From Marinomonas foliarum (GTDB lineage: Bacteria; Pseudomonadota; Gammaproteobacteria; Pseudomonadales; Marinomonadaceae), in contig NZ_QPJQ01000013.1 of the NCBI RefSeq assembly GCF_003337275.1, positions 30,123-94,122 of the forward strand: 64,000 nt of DNA, written 5' to 3'. The position numbers and the translations under genes are program-made. Of the stretch, positions 7,410 through 15,196 are shown one piece after another (the stretch's first letter is position 1; each line of letters starts with the position of its first letter). Below the pieces are notes generated by a model. The model worked only from the letters and a program-made list of their open reading frames with translations, was not told the origin of the DNA and did no database searches.

Positions 7410-9173
7410 ATGAACTATCAAGCTCCTTACAAAGATATGAAGTTGCTGGTGGCACAAGCCTATCAACAGCAAGGTCTGGCTGGCGTTGAATCGTTAGACG
7501 GTTTTGACCCTGAATTGGCCAATGCGGTAATGGAAGAAGCGGCTAAGTTCGCTACTGGTGTACTTGCTCCACTGAACCAAGTTGGTGATGTGCAAGGTTG
7601 CCGCTTTCGAGACGGGAAAGTGATTACAGCTGATGGTTGGAAAGAGGCGTATCAGCAATTCGCCGAATCTGGCTGGATTGGTTTGGCATTGCCTGAGGAG
7701 TTTGGTGGTCAAGGTCTGCCAAAATACATTGCCCAGCCTGTAAACGAAATGTGGCTGTCAGCGAATTTGGCCTTTGTGATGTTTCAAGCTTTGGCGCAAG
7801 GTGGTTCAGAAATTCTTTTAAATTTTGCCAATGAATCTATTCAAAGCCGTTATTTACCAAAAATTGTCAGCGGTGAATGGACCGTGGCGATGGCGCTAAC
7901 GGAACCAAATGCGGGGTCGGATTTAGGGGCATTGAATACTAAGGCGATTCCACAGGCTGACGGCACTTATAAAATCAAAGGTCAGAAAATTTACATCACT
8001 TACGGTGATCATGATCTTACTGACAATATTGCCCATTTAGTGCTGGCTAGAACGCCAGACGCGCCAGCAGGCAGTCGCGGTATTTCGCTATTTATCGTAC
8101 CTAAACATCGTGTTGCTGATGATGGTGCATTAGGAGAGTTTAACGATATTCGCTGTACCGGTATTGAACACAAAATGGGGCTTCATGGTAGCCCAACGTG
8201 TTCTATTAGTTACGGTGATCAAGATGGTTGTATTGGTGAATTAGTCGGTGAGTTGAATCAAGGTCTAATGGCGATGTTCGTCTTGATGAATGAGGCCCGA
8301 TTGAGTTGTGGTCTGCAAGGTGTTGCTTTGGGAGAACTTGGTTATCAGTGTGCATTGGAGTATGCCCAAGAGCGAACTCAAGGTACGAATAGTCAAGGCG
8401 AAAAAGTGGCCATTGTTGAACATGCCGATGTGAAACGCATGTTGTTAGAGATGCGTTCGGAAACCTTTGCACTGCGTGCTTTGGGTTATCAGATTGCTGC
8501 GCAAATTGATGCGACCGAAGCGGCAGACAATCAAGAAGAAACGAATCAATCAAAAAAAGATCGAGTCGCTTTGCTGACGCCGATTTTTAAAGCCTTTTCG
8601 ACTGAGCGTGCCAATGTGATGGCAGGCCAAGTGGTTCAGGTATTTGGTGGTATGGGCTTTGTAGAAGAAACTGGTGTGGCGCAAATTATGCGTGATGCTC
8701 GAGTGACGACGATTTATGAAGGCACTACTGGTATTCAAGCCCGTGACTTGATGTTTAGAAAAGTGCGCGGCGATCAGGGTAAAGCCTTAACTGAGTTATT
8801 AGCAGAAGTAACTCAGTTGGCTCAGTCTTTTGAGTCCGACGAGGTATTTGCCTCTATGGCGCAAGACTCTCAGCAAGTGATTAATAAGATGACGTCGTTA
8901 CTGCATTCACATTTGCTGAATCCTGATATGGACCATGAAGATTTACTGGCTGTGTCTGTGCCCTTCTTGGAAGCCATGGGGATCTTATGTTGCACATGGC
9001 AGTTATTGAATGTGTTGGCTTATCAGCAAGCGCAAGAAAATACGGATGAGTCTTACGTGCAGAATATTAAGGCGCTATCCGTATTTTACGGTGCTTATCG
9101 TTTGCCGTCTGCCATGGCGGCATTGAAGGTCGTTGAAAACGCTGGGTTAGGTCTTGGCAAATATAAATTTTGA
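7410..9173 (+). CDS. Acyl-CoA dehydrogenase (about 590-residue FadE/DmdC-like class)
   Basis: FAD enzyme that introduces the alpha-beta double bond of an acyl-CoA and passes electrons to ETF. Two adjacent ATGs (7407, 7410) are in frame; ACGGAG ends six bases before 7410, so that start is used, giving about 587 residues. The chain shows the N-terminal helical domain, the FAD-binding segment MALTEPNAGSDLG, and the YEGTTGIQARDL motif holding the expected catalytic glutamate, plus the extra C-terminal helical domain of this long class. Length and layout match DmdC-like dehydrogenases, though other acyl-CoAs are equally possible. Start lies 13 bp after the SDR gene. Its partner ETF is encoded at the end of the same operon. 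Confidence 0.92.
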   Translation: MNYQAPYKDMKLLVAQAYQQQGLAGVESLDGFDPELANAVMEEAAKFATGVLAPLNQVGDVQGCRFRDGKVITADGWKEAYQQFAESGWIGLALPEEFGGQGLPKYIAQPVNEMWLSANLAFVMFQALAQGGSEILLNFANESIQSRYLPKIVSGEWTVAMALTEPNAGSDLGALNTKAIPQADGTYKIKGQKIYITYGDHDLTDNIAHLVLARTPDAPAGSRGISLFIVPKHRVADDGALGEFNDIRCTGIEHKMGLHGSPTCSISYGDQDGCIGELVGELNQGLMAMFVLMNEARLSCGLQGVALGELGYQCALEYAQERTQGTNSQGEKVAIVEHADVKRMLLEMRSETFALRALGYQIAAQIDATEAADNQEETNQSKKDRVALLTPIFKAFSTERANVMAGQVVQVFGGMGFVEETGVAQIMRDARVTTIYEGTTGIQARDLMFRKVRGDQGKALTELLAEVTQLAQSFESDEVFASMAQDSQQVINKMTSLLHSHLLNPDMDHEDLLAVSVPFLEAMGILCCTWQLLNVLAYQQAQENTDESYVQNIKALSVFYGAYRLPSAMAALKVVENAGLGLGKYKF

Positions 9174-9219
9174 AGCAGGCCATTTAGGTCTGAAGTCGAG
9201 ATAAAAATAACAATTCGGC

Positions 9220-9282
9220 AGTGGTTAATAAACCACTCCCTAAAACTCTAGCCATAAAAATAATCATAGAGCCCTGAAGGGC
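9220..9282 (+). other. Two intercistronic hairpins
   Basis: The 134-bp gap before the CoA ligase holds AGTGGTT-AATA-AACCACT (9220-9237, perfect 7-bp stem) and GCCC-TGAA-GGGC (9271-9282). Neither has a T-run, so they more likely act on mRNA stability or processing than as terminators. They separate the dehydrogenase block from the ligase-thioesterase-ETF block. Confidence 0.45.
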
Positions 9283-9307
9283 AAAAGATGAGAGTGGGAG
9301 CAAAAAA

Positions 9308-11161
9308 ATGAACGGTGAATTTCATCCAATAAAAGTTGTAGCGCATCCTATCGACATTGAAAATCGCGACGGCGGAGTGCAAATCATCAATAGCCAAAAA
9401 GCGCTCGATGAGTATGCTCGTTGCTGGACAGATCAGCTTGAATACTGGGCTGATAAAACCCCCGATCGAATATTTGTTGCGCAGCGTGATGAGCAAGGTG
9501 ACTGGCAGGAAGTTACCTACTCACAAGCGGTAGCCCGAGTACGAAAAATAGCATCTTGGTTAATCACTCAGCCAGTTTCTGCTGAGCGTCCCATCGTTTT
9601 TTTATGTGGCAACAGCGTTGAGCATTTGATGCTTGCTTTGGCTGGTATGTATGTGGGTGTGGCTCATTCTCCTTTGTCGCCTGCTTATTCTCTTATCGCG
9701 ACGGATTATTCTAAGCTGCAAGGTATTGTGGATATTTTGACACCCGGCATGATTGTGGTGGATGAGTTGGCACCTTATGAAAAGGCAATTAAAGCGGTTT
9801 GCCAAGATACGGAAATTCCCGTAGTGGTGATCAAAGGGGATACCAAGGCACAACAAATTGACAATCCAATTGTGGCTTTTCAATCCTTTTGGGACTTTCC
9901 TGAGTCGGCTTTGATTGATGAAATGAACGAGCAAGTGAATGGCGATACGATTGCCAAAGTGCTTTTCACCTCTGGTACCACAGGTATGCCAAAAGGCGTT
10001 ATCAATACTCAGCGTATGATTTGCGCCAATCAGGTGATGATTCATCAAGTAATGCAGTTCTTGCAAGATCAGCCGCCTATTATGGTTGATTGGCTACCTT
10101 GGAACCATACTTTTGGCGGTAACCATAATATTGGTATCGCTTTGTATAACGGCGGTAGTTTGTATCTTGATGATGGCAAGCCAACTGAAAAACTGTTCGC
10201 TAAGACATTACAAAATTTGGCGGAGATATCTCCAACCGTGTATTTCAATGTGCCAAAAGGTTTTGAGTTATTAGTGAAAAATTTGAAAGCGGACAGTGAG
10301 TTAGCTGAGAAGTTTTTTGCGCGCTTACAGTTTACCTTCTTTGCCGCTGCAGGTTTGGCTCAGCATATTTGGGATGATTTGGATGCGCTGGCGATTCAAT
10401 ATACTGGCAAGAAAATCCCTATGGTCACTGGGCTAGGCTGTACCGAAACAGCGCCGTCAGCGACGTTTGCTTCTGTTGAAGAATCAACTTCTGGTGTTAT
10501 TGGTGTTCCTGCGCCAGGTGTGTCTATCAAGCTTGTTCCAAACGAAGGTAAGTTAGAAGCGCGTGTGAAAGCTGAAACTGTGATGCCGGGTTACTGGCGT
10601 CAACCAGAATTGACCGCAAAAGCGTTTGATGAAGAAGGCTATTATTGCTTAGGCGATGCGATAGCATATCTTGATGAAAATGAACCGCAGCGAGGCTTCC
10701 GTTTTGACGGGCGTGTATCGGAAGACTTTAAACTCGATAGTGGTACTTGGGTCAGTGCAGGTACATTGCGTGCTAAATTTATCAGTGCCTTTGCGCCATT
10801 TGTACAAGATGTTGTGTTATGTGGTACGAACCGTGGCTATATCAGTGCATTGATCTTTCCTGATTGGGCTCATTGTCAGGCGATTCTTCCTCATGATTTG
10901 GTGGAGACGAACGAGCAAGTTATTGCACACTCAGCAGTACGTGATGCTTTTCAGCAGAAGTTAAGAGATTTTGCTAAAAACAGCACCGGTAGTTCGACTG
11001 TGGTTCAACGTATTTTGTTGCAAGCTGTGCCACCGAGTATTGATGCAAATGAAATTACTGATAAAGGTTCGTTGAATCAGCGTGCGGTGCAAGCTCATAG
11101 AGAAGACCAAATTGAGCTTTTGTATCAAGAGCCTCTTTCTGATTTGGTTATCAGTTTATAA
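9308..11161 (+). CDS. Feruloyl-CoA-synthetase-like acyl-CoA ligase
   Basis: ATP-dependent AMP-forming ligase (617 residues) that activates a carboxylic acid to its CoA thioester. The P-loop FTSGTTGMPKG is at 220-230, and TGLGCTETAPS supplies the A5-type motif. The N-terminal pattern FHPIKV, then SPLSPAYSLIATDYSKL, is the hallmark of feruloyl-CoA synthetases and relatives rather than long-chain fatty acid ligases. GGGAG precedes the ATG by seven bases. Preference for a hydroxycinnamate-type or other bulky aryl acid is therefore likely but not proven. With the dehydrogenase in the same operon, the substrate may be the saturated arylpropanoate. Confidence 0.85.
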   Translation: MNGEFHPIKVVAHPIDIENRDGGVQIINSQKALDEYARCWTDQLEYWADKTPDRIFVAQRDEQGDWQEVTYSQAVARVRKIASWLITQPVSAERPIVFLCGNSVEHLMLALAGMYVGVAHSPLSPAYSLIATDYSKLQGIVDILTPGMIVVDELAPYEKAIKAVCQDTEIPVVVIKGDTKAQQIDNPIVAFQSFWDFPESALIDEMNEQVNGDTIAKVLFTSGTTGMPKGVINTQRMICANQVMIHQVMQFLQDQPPIMVDWLPWNHTFGGNHNIGIALYNGGSLYLDDGKPTEKLFAKTLQNLAEISPTVYFNVPKGFELLVKNLKADSELAEKFFARLQFTFFAAAGLAQHIWDDLDALAIQYTGKKIPMVTGLGCTETAPSATFASVEESTSGVIGVPAPGVSIKLVPNEGKLEARVKAETVMPGYWRQPELTAKAFDEEGYYCLGDAIAYLDENEPQRGFRFDGRVSEDFKLDSGTWVSAGTLRAKFISAFAPFVQDVVLCGTNRGYISALIFPDWAHCQAILPHDLVETNEQVIAHSAVRDAFQQKLRDFAKNSTGSSTVVQRILLQAVPPSIDANEITDKGSLNQRAVQAHREDQIELLYQEPLSDLVISL

Positions 11162-11172
11162 GGAAGAGCGTC

Positions 11173-11589
11173 ATGTTTAACAATGAACGCCAAGTACAAA
11201 TTGAGTGGGGTGACTGCGATCCCGCCGATATTGTTTTTTACCCGCGTTATTTTGCCTATTTTGATGCGTCAACGGGGGCTTTGTTTGAGTCTATGGGTTA
11301 TTCACTTCGTTATATACGAGATGAATTAAAGACGGTCGGATTTCCAATGGTTGATACACGCTCCCAATTTTTCAAACCCTCTAAATATGGTGATAAGGTC
11401 ACTATTAAAAGTGAGTTTACCGAGATTGGTCGTGCCAGCTTTGGAATTCGCCATCAACTTTTTAATGGCGGCGACTTAGCGGTTGAGTGCACGGAAAAAC
11501 GTGTCTGGGCCTGTCATAATGCAGAAGGTGTTCTTAAAGCCAAGCCAATTCCTGACGACATTAGAGCAAAAATCTTGAGTCACGGTTAA
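11173..11589 (+). CDS. Hotdog-fold acyl-CoA thioesterase (4-hydroxybenzoyl-CoA thioesterase-like)
   Basis: Small thioesterase (138 residues) of the 4HBT/YbgC family. The signature EWGDCDPADIVFYPRYF aligns with the Pseudomonas 4-hydroxybenzoyl-CoA thioesterase pattern, with D16 at the catalytic aspartate position. The gene starts 11 bp after the ligase with a strong AAGGA ribosome binding site. In an aryl side-chain pathway it would release the aromatic acid from the aryl-CoA left after thiolysis. Family members also serve as general acyl-CoA housekeeping thioesterases, so the specific substrate is an inference. Confidence 0.85.
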   Translation: MFNNERQVQIEWGDCDPADIVFYPRYFAYFDASTGALFESMGYSLRYIRDELKTVGFPMVDTRSQFFKPSKYGDKVTIKSEFTEIGRASFGIRHQLFNGGDLAVECTEKRVWACHNAEGVLKAKPIPDDIRAKILSHG

Positions 11590-11609
11590 TAAGATAGGTC
11601 AGTGAAAGA

Positions 11610-12359
11610 ATGAAAATTTTAGTGGGTGTTAAACGAGTCATTGATTACAACGTTAAGGTTCGTGTTAAAGCAGATCAAAGCAATGTGGATTTAACCAATG
11701 TCAAAATGGCAATGAATCCATTTTGTGAAATCGCTGTTGAAGAAGCGGTTCGCCTGAAAGAAGCTGGCGTAGCATCTGAAGTGATCGTTATGAGCGTTGG
11801 AACGGCGCAAAGCCAAGAGCAACTTCGTAATGCTTTGGCGTTAGGCGCTGACCGTGCCGTTCTTGTTGAGAGCGAAGGAGAAGTAGAGCCTTTGAACGTT
11901 GCCAAGGCGTTTGCTGCTGTGGTTGAAAAAGAGCAGCCTGTGTTGGTTGTTCTTGGTAAGCAGTCGATTGATTCTGATAACAATCAAATGGGACAGATGT
12001 TAGCTGCCTTGACTAAACGTCCACAGGGTACCTTTGCATCTAAGCTTGTTGTTGAAGATGGCAAAGCGCTTGTTACTCGTGAAATCGATGGCGGGCTACG
12101 TACTGTTGCGCTGACATTGCCTGCGATTGTAACGACGGATCTACGTCTTAATGAGCCTCGCTATGCCAAATTACCCGATATTATGAAGGCTAAACGTAAA
12201 CCACTCGATACTTTATCCTTGGCAGACTTGGGCGTAGCGCCAAAGGCTCATTACCGATTAGATAAAGTGGAAGCGCCTTCAATTCGTAGTGCGGGCATTA
12301 AAGTGGCGTCGGTGGATGAATTAATCTGTAAATTGAAAGACGAAGCGAAGGTGATCTAA
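11610..12359 (+). CDS. etfB: Electron transfer flavoprotein beta subunit
   Basis: AMP-binding subunit of ETF, 249 residues, which carries electrons from acyl-CoA dehydrogenase towards ETF-ubiquinone oxidoreductase. The start [20 protein letters not shown], the [16 protein letters not shown] segment, and the recognition-loop-like region around [21 protein letters not shown] are family features. Its stop overlaps the etfA ATG by one base. A dedicated etfBA pair inside a catabolic operon usually means that the local acyl-CoA dehydrogenase feeds this ETF. Confidence 0.97.
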   Translation: MKILVGVKRVIDYNVKVRVKADQSNVDLTNVKMAMNPFCEIAVEEAVRLKEAGVASEVIVMSVGTAQSQEQLRNALALGADRAVLVESEGEVEPLNVAKAFAAVVEKEQPVLVVLGKQSIDSDNNQMGQMLAALTKRPQGTFASKLVVEDGKALVTREIDGGLRTVALTLPAIVTTDLRLNEPRYAKLPDIMKAKRKPLDTLSLADLGVAPKAHYRLDKVEAPSIRSAGIKVASVDELICKLKDEAKVI

Positions 12360-13291
12360 TGACGACTTTATTAATTGCAGAACATAAATCCAGTACGCTT
12401 TCGTCTGCTACTTTATGCGCCTTGACGGCTGCTCAAGCTATTGGCAATGACGTTCATGTGCTGGTGGCGGGTAATAATGTTGAGTCCGTTGCTGATGCGG
12501 CGGCGAGCCTTTCTGGTGTTACTAAGGTGATGTGTGCTAATGCGGATGTTTATGAATATGCCTTGGCTGAGCCAATGGGCGATTTGATAGTGTATTTATC
12601 GGCAAGTTATTCGCACATTATTGCGCCGTCCAATTCAGAGTCAAAAGACTTTATGCCAAGAGTGGCCGCTTTATTAGATGTTGGCCAAGTGTCTGATATT
12701 TGTGCTGTATTGAGTGCAGATCAATTTAAACGCCCGATCTATGCTGGCAATGCTATTGCAACGGTAACGGCTTTGGCTGCCAAAAAAGTCATTACAGTAC
12801 GGGCGTCTTCTTTTGATAAAAACGCTCAACAGAATGATCAGAAGTGTCCTGTTGAAACGGTCGATTTTGTGGCTGAGAGTGTTTTGTCTAGTTGGCAATC
12901 TGACGACATTACTGAGTCAGAAAGACCAGATCTTTCCAGTGCGAGCCGCATTGTGTCAGGTGGTCGTGGAGTCGGCAGTGGCGAGAACTTTGCCTTGGTC
13001 GAGGCGTTGGCCGATAAGCTAGGTGCTGCGGTTGGTGCCTCTCGTGCGGCAGTGGACGCAGGTTTTGTATCGAATGATTTACAAGTTGGCCAGACGGGTA
13101 AAATCGTCGCGCCGGATTTGTACATGGCATTTGGTATTTCTGGCGCTATTCAGCATTTGGCGGGTATGAAAGATTCCAAAGTCATTGTGGCGGTAAACAA
13201 AGATGAGGACGCGCCTATTTTCCAAGTAGCAGACTATGGCTTGGTAGGCGATCTTTTTGCTGTGCTTCCAGAAATGACTTCGAAGCTATAG
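12359..13291 (+). CDS. etfA: Electron transfer flavoprotein alpha subunit
   Basis: FAD-binding subunit of ETF, 310 residues and full length. The C-terminal FAD domain is clear: SGGRGVGSGENFALVEALAD, then GASRAAVDAGFV, QVGQTGKIVAPDLYMAFGIS and VNKDEDAPIFQVADYGLVGD. It overlaps etfB by one base (TAATG). It is the last gene of the operon and is followed 35 bp later by a strong terminator. Confidence 0.97.
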   Translation: MTTLLIAEHKSSTLSSATLCALTAAQAIGNDVHVLVAGNNVESVADAAASLSGVTKVMCANADVYEYALAEPMGDLIVYLSASYSHIIAPSNSESKDFMPRVAALLDVGQVSDICAVLSADQFKRPIYAGNAIATVTALAAKKVITVRASSFDKNAQQNDQKCPVETVDFVAESVLSSWQSDDITESERPDLSSASRIVSGGRGVGSGENFALVEALADKLGAAVGASRAAVDAGFVSNDLQVGQTGKIVAPDLYMAFGISGAIQHLAGMKDSKVIVAVNKDEDAPIFQVADYGLVGDLFAVLPEMTSKL

Positions 13292-13326
13292 GCGATAGTG
13301 TCGAATTTTATTTTGTGTACTGACAG

Positions 13327-13351
13327 ACCGAGCCTTGGCTCGGTTTTTTTT
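13327..13351 (+). terminator. Rho-independent terminator of the beta-oxidation operon
   Basis: Perfect stem ACCGAGC-CTTG-GCTCGGT followed by eight T residues, 35 bp after the etfA stop. It defines the 3' end of the nine-gene operon. Confidence 0.93.
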
Positions 13352-13478
13352 ATGGTTTTTCTATGTCTGATTTTGAGCTGAGCTCGATGACGCGCTTTGC
13401 ACTAATAAACAAAAAGCAGCCTACAGTGATGGCCATTGCGCTCAGGTGAAATATATCAATCAGTGGTACTTGGTTCAT
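13350..13478 (-). CDS. Small single-pass membrane protein (42 aa), hypothetical
   Basis: Short ORF not matching any family I recognise. It opens MNQVPLIDIFHLSAMAI and has one hydrophobic segment at about residues 6-27 (AMAITVGCFLFI) followed by a basic KR and a polar tail ending EKP. AAGGA sits six to seven bases before the ATG, good evidence for translation. Its stop codon lies in the T-run of the etfA terminator, so it converges tightly on the catabolic operon. The rest of the gap up to trkH (13479-13647) contains a TATAAT-like hexamer at 13518 but no clear full promoter. Confidence 0.45.
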   Translation of the reverse strand: MNQVPLIDIFHLSAMAITVGCFLFISAKRVIELSSKSDIEKP

Positions 13479-13647
13479 GTTCGTTCCTTTTGAAATTAAG
13501 GCTTATTTATTATTTTGTATAATAAAAGCACATGGTGCTCAATTCGTCCACATTGTTTACAAAATAGCTTTTTTTGAATAGCTGTGTTTGTCGAAGGTAA
13601 ACGTTTAGAATCTGACTCTAATTAATTGATAGGAGCGGCGACCGATT

Positions 13648-15102
13648 ATGATTCGCCCTTTATTAGTGCTGCGTTTGCTGACAATGCCATGCTTGTGGAT
13701 GAGTGTCGTGCAGTTTGTGTTTGGTGAATTGTCTTTTATGCTGTTTAAGGATGGCGTCGGGCGTGCGTTTGCTATACCTGCAGTGGTTATTTTTTTCCTT
13801 TCTCTGACCATTTTGTTGGGTTTTCGAAAGTACGCATTACCTTCGGTTAATACGCGCGAAGCTATGTTGTTCGCCACGTTAACTTGGTTTGCTGTTGGGG
13901 TTCTGGGGGCTATTCCCATCATATCCATTACTCACATTTCTTTTACTGATGGTGTATTTGAATCGATCAGCGCCTTGACGACCACAGGTGCAACCGTGCT
14001 GTCTGGCTTAGATGACATGCCACCCACCTTTTTGATGTATCGCCAATTCTTACAATGGATGGGGGGGCTGGGCGTGGTTATCTTTGTGGTGGCAATTCTT
14101 CCGATGTTAAACATTGGTGGTATGCGCCTATTAAAAGCGGAGACGCCTGGCCCAATTAAAGACGAAAAGCTTTCTCCTCGTGTATCTAGTACCACACATT
14201 ATTTATGGATGGTGTATTTGGCTATCACTGTGTTGTGCGCGTTAAGTTATTATTTTGCAGGTATGTCTGCATTTGATGCGATTGGACATAGCTTTACCAC
14301 GGTATCGACTGGAGGCTTTTCAACACACGATGCCAGCATGGGCTATTTTAATAGCCCATTAATTTTGTGGATCTGTAACCTTTTTATGGTGTTAGGAGCT
14401 GTGAATTTCGCTTTGCATTATCGGATTTATATCGCTCGTAGTATTAAGCTTTATTGGCAAGATGAAGAAACACGAGGTTTCTTAAAAATTATTGGTTTTA
14501 TTGCTTTGTTATTGGCTTTGTTTCTTTTTCAGACTGGTTCAGAAGAGGGGCTTTGGGTTTCCATAACACAGTCGTTTTTTCATGTGATTTCGTTTATTAC
14601 TAGCACTGGCTATGCGGCAACGGATTTTGGCGCTTGGCCGGCGGTGACGTCGATTATCTTGATTTTTGTTGGTTACATCGGTGGTTGCGCAGGGTCGACA
14701 GCGGGTGGTAATAAAGTTATTAGGAATATCATTTCGGTCAAATCAATAGGCTTGGAAATAAAACGCTTAGTACACCCTAATGGGGTTTTCGCCATGAAGT
14801 TTCAGGGGCGAACTATCGCAGCAGATGTACGGCATTCTGTGATGGGCTTTATGTGTCTTGTCGCCATGATAACGATATTGTTTACGGTGTTGCTGATGAT
14901 GACGGGTATGAGTTTTATGGCGTCTTTAAGCGCTACTGCAGCGTGTTTGAATGTACTTGGGCCAGGCTTTGCAGAGCTAGGTAGTAATTTTTCTCCGTTA
15001 AGTGATGCTGGCACTTGGCTGATGAGTTTTGCCATGATCTTAGGGCGTTTGGAATATTTTACTGTGCTGGTGCTTTTCTTTCCGGTGATGTGGCGTCATT
15101 AA
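13648..15102 (+). CDS. trkH: Trk-type potassium uptake protein, membrane subunit TrkH
   Basis: Potassium-translocating subunit, 484 residues, of normal length. Four filter-like pore loops can be placed: ALTTTGATVLSG, TTVSTGGFSTHD, ITSTGYAATDF and LNVLGPGFAELG, with GGCAGSTAGGNKVIRN after the third. About ten further hydrophobic helices surround them. The nearest ribosome binding site (AGGAG, 13631-13635) is 12 bases from the ATG, which is long. No trkA lies nearby; TrkA is normally supplied from another locus. It is a single-gene unit between two terminators. Confidence 0.95.
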   Translation: MIRPLLVLRLLTMPCLWMSVVQFVFGELSFMLFKDGVGRAFAIPAVVIFFLSLTILLGFRKYALPSVNTREAMLFATLTWFAVGVLGAIPIISITHISFTDGVFESISALTTTGATVLSGLDDMPPTFLMYRQFLQWMGGLGVVIFVVAILPMLNIGGMRLLKAETPGPIKDEKLSPRVSSTTHYLWMVYLAITVLCALSYYFAGMSAFDAIGHSFTTVSTGGFSTHDASMGYFNSPLILWICNLFMVLGAVNFALHYRIYIARSIKLYWQDEETRGFLKIIGFIALLLALFLFQTGSEEGLWVSITQSFFHVISFITSTGYAATDFGAWPAVTSIILIFVGYIGGCAGSTAGGNKVIRNIISVKSIGLEIKRLVHPNGVFAMKFQGRTIAADVRHSVMGFMCLVAMITILFTVLLMMTGMSFMASLSATAACLNVLGPGFAELGSNFSPLSDAGTWLMSFAMILGRLEYFTVLVLFFPVMWRH

Positions 15103-15145
15103 GAAAGGGCTGTTGGACCGAAAAAAAACGGCTAAAAACAGTAAT

Positions 15146-15177
15146 AAATGCCCGATTATTGAGTAATGGGGCATTTT
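15146..15177. terminator. Shared terminator between trkH and the molybdoenzyme gene
   Basis: AAATGCCC (15146-15153) pairs with GGGCATTT (15169-15176) around a 15-nt loop and is followed by TTC TT on the plus strand. On the minus strand the stem is followed by TTTATTAC. It lies between convergent genes and probably works in both directions. Confidence 0.65.
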
Positions 15178-15196
15178 CTTGTGTTGTTGAATGAAA

